Positions 57,740 to 64,000 of a stretch of 64,000 nucleotides of DNA are shown one piece after another. Every line of letters starts with the position of its first letter. Position 1 is the first letter of the stretch. This DNA comes from Eubacterium limosum (GTDB taxonomy: Bacteria; Bacillota; Clostridia; Eubacteriales; Eubacteriaceae): contig NZ_CP019962.1 of assembly GCF_000807675.2 (NCBI RefSeq), positions 2,852,001 to 2,916,000 on the forward strand, given 5' to 3'. The translations under genes and the position numbers were made by a program. The notes beneath the pieces were generated by a model. It made no database searches and was not told where the DNA came from. It was given only the letters and a program-made list of their open reading frames with translations.

Positions 57740-59500
57740 CTATTCGCTTCTTTTACGTTTGATCAGGGCAATCACACCGATGAGAATTCCGCCGCCGGCA
57801 AATAAGCCGATGATGGAAGGAATCATCCAGGCTGGAACATCCCCGTTCATCAGGGCAGCCTGACGGATACTGGTATCCGGGTTGGTGCCTGTAACAGTGG
57901 CGGCCAGCTTCTTAATAATATTGCCGTCTCCGCTGCCGCCGTCATTGTAGGTCTGGGTGGTGCCAGCGCCTTCGTTTGAATCCAGTGCTTTTACTTCGAT
58001 TTCGCAGGTTGCGGTCTTGCCGTTGGCTGTTGTTGCGGTAACGGATGCGGTGCCTTCCTTGATGGCCGTAACCTTGCCGTTTTCATCAACCGTTACGACG
58101 CTTGCGTCACTGGAGCTCCAGGTAACATCGGCGTTGGTGACATTTACGGGCTTGACCGTTGCTTTTAAAGTGGTACTGGCATCTGGCTGAATTTTCAGAT
58201 AGTCATTGGACAGCTTGACATCCGTTGCTGCTACCGGTGTTTTGACAGCTGCGTAGTAGCTGAAATGCGGTGCTTCAAAGGATACGGTTTTGCTGTCTTT
58301 GTCTGCTACAGCATTGTCAACAACATTTACTTCATCCTTACTGTCATCAAAATGAACGATTTTGATATCGCCATTATCCTTGTATTTTTCATTCAGATCA
58401 AGCTCAACGGAAACAGTTCCGCCTTCTGGCTGTTTTTCTTCATTTGTGGTTTTATCAACGGCCTTGATATCCAGGATTTCCAGAATTTCGGCTTCTGGAT
58501 CCAGTTTGTTCTTCACTGCCTGATCCGCTTTGTTTTTAACTTCATCGCTGACGGATGAAACCTTTAATTCCGCATCTGGCAGAACCTTGCTGTCCGCGGA
58601 GACCTTTACCTGAGTGCCATCCACATCTGCGGTTGCCTCGACTTTTTCAGGCTGAGGCGTGGGTTCAGGAGTCGGCTGAGCAGTTGGCTGAGGTGTTGGC
58701 TCTGGGGTTGGCGCTGCCGTTGGCTGAGGGGTTGGTTCAGGCGTTGGTGCTGCAGTCGGCTGAGGTGTTGGTTCAGGAGTCGGCTGAGCAGTTGGCTGAG
58801 GCGTCGGTTCAGGTGTTGGCGCTGGAGTCGGCTGAGGTGTCGGTTCAGGTGTTGGTTCTGGAGTCGGCTGAGGCGTCGGTTCTGGGGTTGGTTCTGGAGT
58901 CGGCTGAGGCGTTGGCTCAGGATCTGCATTGTCTAACAGATAAATATAACCCAAGAAATTGCCGCCCATGCTGTTGGCATTGTCATAGTCCATATAAAAA
59001 TCACGATAGCTCCAGCCAGAGTTGGAGGTGATAACCTCATTGCCGTTGACTTCCTCAACAACAGCCACATGGCCGCACCAGCCATTGGTTATTGAGCCGT
59101 CCCATACGGCAATGGCGCCTACAGCAGGTTCAGACCCATAGGCAAAACCGCCGCGGCCTTCGTCGTAAAGCTCTTTATTGTCAGACCAGAAATATTTCGC
59201 ATTGCTGCGGAAACTGCCCCAACCGTTAGGATTGCTGTTCACACGATTGTTTGGAAGGGGATAGCCCAGAATTTCGTAGGCACGGCCCCAGGCGTAGTAG
59301 GTACAATTACCTCCCGTCAAAGGGTTTAGCTCAAACGGATTTCCACTGGACTGGCTGTAAGGATAAGAATAATAGTCCGGTTTTTCAGTCCTTGGTGAGA
59401 ATTCCGCAGCCTTTACGGTCGGTGCAAATTGCAGCGAATAGGCAAACAATAGGCAGACGCATAAAAGCGAAGGAACAAATTTGTGAATAAATTTTTTCAT
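57740..59500 (-). CDS. CHAP-domain wall hydrolase with Pro-Thr linker, Ig-like domain and C-terminal anchor
   Basis: 586 residues from the ATG behind AAGGAG; the longer frame to 59662 lacks a site. Signal peptide ends VKA (31). A CHAP amidase/endopeptidase domain (about 55-185) has Cys66 in [14 protein letters not shown] and His144 in [11 protein letters not shown]. About 95 residues of TPEPTPQP-type repeats follow, then a beta domain (about 295-425), a Big_2 Ig-like domain ([20 protein letters not shown]), NPDTS as a sortase-like motif, a membrane span and KRKRSE. It probably cleaves peptidoglycan at the cell surface. Confidence 0.85.
   Translation of the reverse strand: MKKFIHKFVPSLLCVCLLFAYSLQFAPTVKAAEFSPRTEKPDYYSYPYSQSSGNPFELNPLTGGNCTYYAWGRAYEILGYPLPNNRVNSNPNGWGSFRSNAKYFWSDNKELYDEGRGGFAYGSEPAVGAIAVWDGSITNGWCGHVAVVEEVNGNEVITSNSGWSYRDFYMDYDNANSMGGNFLGYIYLLDNADPEPTPQPTPEPTPEPTPQPTPEPTPEPTPQPTPAPTPEPTPQPTAQPTPEPTPQPTAAPTPEPTPQPTAAPTPEPTPQPTAQPTPEPTPQPEKVEATADVDGTQVKVSADSKVLPDAELKVSSVSDEVKNKADQAVKNKLDPEAEILEILDIKAVDKTTNEEKQPEGGTVSVELDLNEKYKDNGDIKIVHFDDSKDEVNVVDNAVADKDSKTVSFEAPHFSYYAAVKTPVAATDVKLSNDYLKIQPDASTTLKATVKPVNVTNADVTWSSSDASVVTVDENGKVTAIKEGTASVTATTANGKTATCEIEVKALDSNEGAGTTQTYNDGGSGDGNIIKKLAATVTGTNPDTSIRQAALMNGDVPAWMIPSIIGLFAGGGILIGVIALIKRKRSE
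58650..58925 (-). repeat. Low-complexity Pro-Thr-Glu/Gln repeat coding region
   Basis: Short repeats encode runs of [16 protein letters not shown] and AQPTPEPT, a wall-spanning linker. Such tracts are prone to length change by slippage. Confidence 0.85.
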
Positions 59501-59743
59501 GCTGTGATTCTCCTTCTGAAATGATTTCGTTAAGCATAATAATGTAAAATAATGAAGATCAGTTAACTGCTGGTAGGAAATATTATACCTTATTTCATAC
59601 CGTATTTCCTTAAAATGTAACGAATTCTTAAAGAAGAAAATCCAATTGTAACAGAATTGCAAACAAAAAATATAGCTGTTGATTTTTAAGTTTTCAATAA
59701 GAGGCGTTTATTAAAACAAAAGTCAATTCTAAAAGTTGAATGC

Positions 59744-60967
59744 CTAATTTTCCTGGGAACGGAGGATTTTATTGTGATAAACGACAAAGCCGCACAGGGC
59801 GGTAAGAATACCAGTAGCAATAATGATCAGCCGGACGTCAACCATATCCGCCAGGGGACCAAAGACCGTCATGCCGATCGGAAAGGCTGTGGCGGCCATA
59901 ATCTGGACAAGACTGAAAACACGGCCCTGCATGGCTTCCTCCACCCGTTCCTGAAGCAGGACGGTGATGGGCGCGGTGATAAAGGGAACGGTTAAGCCCA
60001 CAAAGAGCATAAACCCTAAAAAAACAAGAAAAACTGGTGAAAGACCGAGCCCAAGACTGAAGATACCACACAGGGTACTGAAGACCATGATGGTGGTTAC
60101 ACGGCTCTTAAAGCCGCCCCAGGCGGCAATGAGGAGACCGCCGATCATGGCGCCGACACTGTAGATGACTTCGTTGGCAGTCAGATACCAGACCTCCCCG
60201 CCAAAGGTTCTGGCAATGAGGAGGGGCGTCAAAAAGGCTGTGGGTGTCACTAAAAACATGAGCAGCGCATAAAAAATAAGCAGCACCTTGATAAAAGAAT
60301 GCCGGTAAGCGTAGAGAATGCCAGTTTTTAAATCGGAAACAGTGCCCGTGTCCTTGGCAGACTCAGCCCGTTTGTGGGGTGGAATTTTGAGGAAAGAAAG
60401 CAGAGAAATACCAATGATGGCAGTGACAACGTCAATGAAAAAGGTCGATTCCACAGACACAGTGGCCAGCAGGGCGCCGCTGACTGCCGGAGCCACAATC
60501 ATGGTCATGTTCTGGAGGCTTCCGTTAAAGCCGGTCACACGCATGAGCATGCTTTTGGGCGTGATCTGCGGAATGAGCGCGTTGACGGTAGGGGTCTGGA
60601 TACCAGTGCCGACCGAACGGATAGCAGATACCAGGAAGATAATCCATAACTCACGGTAGCCCACGAAAAAACTGAAAGCCAGCCCCAGTGTGGACAGGGC
60701 AACCAGAGCGTCGGCGCAGATAATCAGATATTTCCGGTTGTATCGGTCTGCCCACACGCCGGCAAAGAGGGAGATCAGTACCTGTGGAATAAAGGTGACA
60801 AGTGTGGAAATGGTCAGCATTATCCCAGAGGTGGTGGTCAGAGTGACATACCAGATAATGGCATACTGGGTGAGTGAAGAGCCGAGCAGGGAAACGGTCT
60901 GGCTGGTTAAAAAGAGGATGATCCGTTTTTTCCAATCTTTATCGCGGGTACTGGCTTGCTGGTTCAT
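59744..60967 (-). CDS. MFS transporter (efflux type)
   Basis: 407 residues with about 12 hydrophobic spans. The loop-2 motif reads GVWADRYNRKYLI, and the pattern LGSSLTQYAIIWYVT near the start is typical of the MefA/enterobactin-exporter-like MFS group. It is probably a drug or metabolite exporter; the substrate is unknown. It sits 26 bases downstream of tupC and may be read through from it. Confidence 0.85.
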   Translation of the reverse strand: MNQQASTRDKDWKKRIILFLTSQTVSLLGSSLTQYAIIWYVTLTTTSGIMLTISTLVTFIPQVLISLFAGVWADRYNRKYLIICADALVALSTLGLAFSFFVGYRELWIIFLVSAIRSVGTGIQTPTVNALIPQITPKSMLMRVTGFNGSLQNMTMIVAPAVSGALLATVSVESTFFIDVVTAIIGISLLSFLKIPPHKRAESAKDTGTVSDLKTGILYAYRHSFIKVLLIFYALLMFLVTPTAFLTPLLIARTFGGEVWYLTANEVIYSVGAMIGGLLIAAWGGFKSRVTTIMVFSTLCGIFSLGLGLSPVFLVFLGFMLFVGLTVPFITAPITVLLQERVEEAMQGRVFSLVQIMAATAFPIGMTVFGPLADMVDVRLIIIATGILTALCGFVVYHNKILRSQEN

Positions 60968-60993
60968 TGGTTCCTCCTGAGGGCGGCTGCCCT

Positions 60994-61692
60994 TTAGTTT
61001 AAGGTGATAAAATCCTGAATGACCGGATTGTCCGAGGCTTTAAAAGCTTCGACACTGCCGTTAAAGAGGAGCCTGCCGGAATCCATAAAGCTCAGGGTGT
61101 CACAGATGCGGTAGGCCTGGCTTGGGTTATGGGTGATGATGATAACGGTCAGTCCGGCTTCACGGTTTCTTTTAATCAGCGCGGCTTCAATAATTTTCAG
61201 GCTCTGAGGGTCAATGTTGGCGGTGGGTTCATCCAGAAGCAGGGTATCCGGTGAAAAGGACAGCGCGCGGGCCAGGGCTGTTTTCTGGGATTCGCCGCCG
61301 GAAAGCTTTTTGGCGTTCTGTTTTGCGATCTCCTCGATTTTAAATTCTTGCAGCAGCCCCTCGACGATGGGAGCGGCAGCAGCTTTTCCGTACTTGCGTA
61401 TTTTCAGGGGGTAGGCGATGTTATCATAGACCGACATGGCAAAAAGGTAGGGGGTGTGGCTGGCATAAGTCAGCTTTTTCAGCACAGCTTCATCACCGGG
61501 GAGGCCGTTGTAGGTGATGGCGCCGCTGGTGGGCGCGAGAAGCCCGGCGACAGATTTCATCAGCGTGGTTTTTCCCGAACCGTTAGGGCCTAAAATCCCG
61601 TGAATTTTCCCGGATTCAAGGCACAGGCTGTCCAGTGACAGGACGGTTTTTCCGTGATAAGTTTTGGTGAGTTTATCAATCGCGATTTGCAT
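60994..61692 (-). CDS. tupC: Tungstate ABC transporter, ATP-binding protein
   Basis: The 232-residue ATPase has Walker A GPNGSGKTT, signature LSGGESQKTALARAL, Walker B TLLLDEPTANID and switch His in IIITHNPSQA. It overlaps tupB by 17 bp. The order TupA-TupB-TupC, together with the TupA motif, makes tungstate (or molybdate) the substrate. In acetogens tungsten serves formate dehydrogenase and aldehyde oxidoreductases. Confidence 0.88.
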   Translation of the reverse strand: MQIAIDKLTKTYHGKTVLSLDSLCLESGKIHGILGPNGSGKTTLMKSVAGLLAPTSGAITYNGLPGDEAVLKKLTYASHTPYLFAMSVYDNIAYPLKIRKYGKAAAAPIVEGLLQEFKIEEIAKQNAKKLSGGESQKTALARALSFSPDTLLLDEPTANIDPQSLKIIEAALIKRNREAGLTVIIITHNPSQAYRICDTLSFMDSGRLLFNGSVEAFKASDNPVIQDFITLN

Positions 61693-62383
61693 AAGGATCT
61701 CCTACCATATATTTGTACAGGATTGAATTGGTCACAAAGGAGATGACCAGCAGAATAATGCCCATGGCGATGGAAACCGCGTATTCGCCCATGTTATTGT
61801 TCATGGCAATAAAGGTGGTCATGACCCGTGTATAGTTTTTGATATTGCCGCCCACGATCATCACAGCGCCGACCTCGGATACAGCCCGCCCAAAGCCGGT
61901 GACCAAAGCGATCATGATGCTGGCCTTAAGCTCCCGGATCAGCAGGAAGAGAATATCCCGGCCGCCAGCCCCAAGGGTTTTTCCCATGGTTACCACAACC
62001 TGGCCGTTGACGGTGGTGTCGTTAAACACAATGCCCATAATAATAGGCGTAACGAGGATCACCTGGGCGATGATCATGGCGGTGGGCGTGTACATGAGCT
62101 TTAAATGCCCTAAGGGGCCGGAGCGGGCGAGTACCAGTGAGGTGAACAGGCCGATGATGACCGGCGGAAAAGACATAAAAGTGTAGAGCAGCCGGGATAC
62201 GATCCGCTTTCCCCTGAATTCCTTAATGCCGAGCAGGATGCCCAGGGGCACGCCGAGAACGGTGGAATAAATGGTGGAGGAGAAGGATACGTATAAGGAA
62301 AGCCCGACAATCTGGTAGATTTCCGGGTCGCCGGAGATCAGCAGATGGAAGGCCTCGATGAAGCCATTGATAATATAATCCAT
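61676..62383 (-). CDS. tupB: Tungstate ABC transporter, permease
   Basis: The 235-residue inner-membrane permease has five to six hydrophobic spans and the BPD_transp EAA-like segment (GKTLGAGGRDILFLLIREL, then GFGRAVSEVGAVMIVGGN). It is between tupA and tupC, behind a GAGGTTT site. Confidence 0.9.
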   Translation of the reverse strand: MDYIINGFIEAFHLLISGDPEIYQIVGLSLYVSFSSTIYSTVLGVPLGILLGIKEFRGKRIVSRLLYTFMSFPPVIIGLFTSLVLARSGPLGHLKLMYTPTAMIIAQVILVTPIIMGIVFNDTTVNGQVVVTMGKTLGAGGRDILFLLIRELKASIMIALVTGFGRAVSEVGAVMIVGGNIKNYTRVMTTFIAMNNNMGEYAVSIAMGIILLVISFVTNSILYKYMVGDPYANRD

Positions 62384-62407
62384 AGGAAACCTCGTCAGTC
62401 TGTCAAT

Positions 62408-62438
62408 TCAAAATCAGCGCCCGAAAAACGGACGCTGA
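62408..62438 (-). terminator. Hairpin between tupA and tupB (partial terminator)
   Basis: On the minus strand TCAGCGTCCG, a T5 loop and CGGGCGCTGA form a 10-bp stem followed by TTTTG. Partial termination would make more binding protein than permease. Confidence 0.55.
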
Positions 62439-62461
62439 CAAATTCTAAATTCAGTTAATGC

Positions 62462-63331
62462 TTATTTGCTGGCGTTTGGCACAAAGGTTGGTTCGCCATT
62501 GATTTTATAATCGGCGATGGCCTTTTGCGCTTCGTCGCTTAAAATCCATTCCTGGAATTTTTTGGCGCCGTCGGTATTCAGCTCAGCACTGACCTTGTCA
62601 GGATTGACGACAATGACTCCGTACTGGTTATACAGGTTATCGTCTTTTTCCACAACAACCTCAAGATCCAGATTATCCTTCATATTTAACCAGGTAGCGC
62701 GGTCAGACAGGGTATAGGCTAATTTTTCATTGGCCATTTTCAGGGTATCGCCCATGCCAGAGCCGGATTCGATGTACCAGGGCTGTCCTGCCGGGGTAAC
62801 GCCTGCTTTTTCCCACAGGCCCAGCTCTTTGGTATGGGTACCGGATTTGTCGCCTCTGGATACAAATTCAGACTGGGTTTCAGCAATGGTCTGGAAGGCT
62901 TTTACCGCGTCGTTTGGAGCGACTTCTTTCAGTTTTGCCGGGTCATCCTTACTGCCCAGAACAATGAAGTCATTGTACATAACGTCAAAACGTTCGATGC
63001 CATAGCCTTCCTTGACAAAATCCTCTTCCTGAGATTTTGCATGAACCAGAAGCACATCGGCTTCTCCGTTTTTGCCCATTTCAATGGCTTTACCAGTTCC
63101 AACGGCCACAACCTTTACGGCAATGCCGGTTTCCTCTTCAAACTTGGGCAGGAGCACATCAAGCAAACCGCTGTCCTGTGTGCTGGTCGTGGTGGCCATA
63201 ATGATTTCACCGTTGGAGCCTGGCTCCAGCTTTTCGGTTTTAGCAGTATTGTTGCTGCTGCATCCTGCCAGGCCGATGACCATGGCCAGAGTCAGCAGCG
63301 CGGCCAGAACCAGTGTCAATTTTTTTTTCAT
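62462..63331 (-). CDS. tupA: Tungstate-binding lipoprotein
   Basis: 289 residues. The lipoprotein signal ends in the lipobox LAGC (Cys24). The oxyanion-binding motif TTTSTQDSGLLD near the mature N terminus and the segment SRGDKSGTHTKEL are typical of TupA. It captures tungstate outside the membrane for TupBC. Expression is from the promoter at 63564-63592 through a 226-nt leader. Confidence 0.92.
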   Translation of the reverse strand: MKKKLTLVLAALLTLAMVIGLAGCSSNNTAKTEKLEPGSNGEIIMATTTSTQDSGLLDVLLPKFEEETGIAVKVVAVGTGKAIEMGKNGEADVLLVHAKSQEEDFVKEGYGIERFDVMYNDFIVLGSKDDPAKLKEVAPNDAVKAFQTIAETQSEFVSRGDKSGTHTKELGLWEKAGVTPAGQPWYIESGSGMGDTLKMANEKLAYTLSDRATWLNMKDNLDLEVVVEKDDNLYNQYGVIVVNPDKVSAELNTDGAKKFQEWILSDEAQKAIADYKINGEPTFVPNASK

Positions 63332-63557
63332 TTCTCTTCCTCCTTGATAATGAAAATTAAATATATAAAAGAATAATCTTCTATACCATTGTAATTTGCG
63401 AGGAGGAAATAAACGCAGACCGCACGTTTAGTTTACCAACTATCCTTCTCACACTGGAAAGCACAGCCGTTTCCCGCTGCACTCTGACGATTTTGAATCC
63501 ATGGATTGACTTTAGGATAAAAAATTCGGATAGATAAATCTTTAAAACGATTTCGAT
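63332..63557 (-). promoter_or_regulatory. Long structured leader of tupABC, candidate riboswitch
   Basis: The predicted 5' untranslated region is about 226 nt. On the minus strand it can form GTGCAGC with GCTGTGC around GGGAAACG (about 63461-63482), an AGTT-GGTA-AACT hairpin (about 63430-63441), and AAACGT with GCGTTT (about 63410-63428). I cannot match it to a known Moco/Tuco or other riboswitch consensus by eye. No credible frame lies in it. Confidence 0.4.
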
Positions 63558-63563
63558 ATGACT

Positions 63564-63592
63564 ATTTTAACAGAAAATGGCGAAGAATTCAA
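63564..63592 (-). promoter_or_regulatory. Promoter of tupABC
   Basis: On the minus strand TTGAAT (complement of 63587-63592), a 17-nt spacer and TAAAAT (complement of 63564-63569). Confidence 0.65.
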
Positions 63593-63605
63593 GCGGCAGT
63601 ACTAA

Positions 63606-63634
63606 TTGACAAGGGCTGTCAGGCGTGCTAGGAT
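63606..63634 (+). promoter_or_regulatory. Promoter of the [2Fe-2S] protein operon
   Basis: A perfect TTGACA (63606-63611), 17-nt spacer and TAGGAT (63629-63634). It is divergent from, and 14 bp beside, the tupA promoter, so a shared regulator is possible. Confidence 0.65.
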
Positions 63635-63683
63635 TAATCTGTCAGAAAAACACAGGGATTAGAACAATATTGAGGAGTAAAAA

Positions 63684-63935
63684 ATGAAAGAAATACATAT
63701 TTGCATTGGCAGTGCCTGCCATGTCAAGGGTTCCTATCAGGTGGTACAGCGCTTCAAGGAGCTGGTGGCCGAACGGGGCCTCGAAAATGAAGTGGAGCTG
63801 ATGGGTACCTTCTGTCTGGACGCCTGCAGCGACGGGGTGGCTGTCAAGGTTGACGATCATATTTATACGGTTAAGCCAGAGGGCGTGGACCAGCTGTTTG
63901 ACCAGATAATGGAGGGAAATAATGGGTGTCATTAA
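63684..63935 (+). CDS. Thioredoxin-like [2Fe-2S] protein (NuoE/HydC-like)
   Basis: 83 residues with four cysteines spaced as in thioredoxin-like ferredoxins: Cys7 and Cys12 (CIGSACHVKG), Cys44 and Cys48 (FCLDACSDG). It is much shorter than full NuoE, retaining only the cluster domain. It overlaps the next gene by 14 bp. It probably passes electrons to or from the ferredoxin/hydrogenase-like partner. Confidence 0.85.
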   Translation: MKEIHICIGSACHVKGSYQVVQRFKELVAERGLENEVELMGTFCLDACSDGVAVKVDDHIYTVKPEGVDQLFDQIMEGNNGCH

Positions 63936-64000
63936 TTTTACAAAGGCAAGCTGCCGGAATTGCTATAAATGTATCCGATACTGCCCGGTAAAGGCCATTA
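63922..64000 (+). CDS. 4Fe-4S ferredoxin-domain protein, cut by window end
   Basis: It starts with an ATG behind GGAGGG. The 26 visible codons include a ferredoxin motif CRNCYKCIRYCPV. The start MGVINFTKASC and its coupling to a small [2Fe-2S] protein recall the sensory-type [FeFe]-hydrogenase-like proteins of clostridia. This is an inference from 26 residues. Confidence 0.6.
   Translation, partial: MGVINFTKASCRNCYKCIRYCPVKAI

Noticed and set aside
63400-63490. T-box or SAM riboswitch ahead of tupA
   Set aside because: Neither the T-box core nor the SAM-I conserved core is present.

Overview
The window reads as a chromosome segment from an anaerobic, low-to-mid GC Gram-positive bacterium of the Eubacterium limosum / callanderi / maltosivorans type. 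The grounds are a Firmicute-type WhiA, long sortase-like surface proteins, a Bacillus-style PurBox pair, a tungstate transporter beside an iron-sulfur/hydrogenase-like gene pair, and a 7-alpha-hydroxysteroid-dehydrogenase-like enzyme. The species assignment is an inference from gene content, not from a search.

Layout. 1-8.6 kb holds housekeeping and metabolic genes: 5'-truncated whiA, a candidate small RNA with its own promoter and terminator, a 5'-nucleotidase-family phosphoesterase, glycogen phosphorylase, a short-chain dehydrogenase, proC, and a LytTR regulator with an NTF2/SnoaL-like sensor half. 8.7-26.8 kb is a surface-protein island. It has two tandem, nearly identical ~1030-residue exported proteins plus a truncated relative on the minus strand, then two adhesin-like proteins on the plus strand. 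The larger adhesin has 2741 residues and carries exactly 25 x 81-codon InlB-type repeats. 26.9-33.9 kb carries an amino-acid:cation symporter, an alpha-glucoside PTS permease with a GH4 6-phospho-alpha-glucosidase, two tandem RpiR regulators and a PAP2 phosphatase. A third member of the 1030-residue family follows (33.9-37.0 kb).

37.0-41.7 kb looks mobile-element derived. A tyrosine recombinase gene is bracketed by two inverted, recombination-site-like palindromes. It is followed by an HD-GYP-like protein, a zinc-ribbon protein, a KilAC antirepressor domain, a replisome-organizer-like protein and a small sigma factor. 41.8-45.1 kb has a 7-alpha-HSDH-like enzyme, an AbrB / SARP / C39-like-peptidase cassette and an MBL-fold hydrolase. 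45.2-56.4 kb is a complete-looking de novo purine operon, purL-E-C-F-M-N-H-D, with a PurBox pair over its promoter. 56.4-64 kb holds a ClC-type channel, a CHAP-domain wall hydrolase, an MFS exporter, the tungstate transporter tupABC behind a long structured leader, and, divergently, a thioredoxin-like [2Fe-2S] protein leading into a ferredoxin/hydrogenase-like gene cut by the window end.

The most unusual material is the three-member exported family. Each has a signal peptide, a small beta domain, an internal NPxTG motif with membrane segment and basic stop, then a second signal-peptide-like segment before a ~830-residue ectodomain whose last ~170 residues vary strongly. Next are the self-bracketed recombinase, the candidate sRNA upstream of the nucleotidase gene, and the tupA leader.
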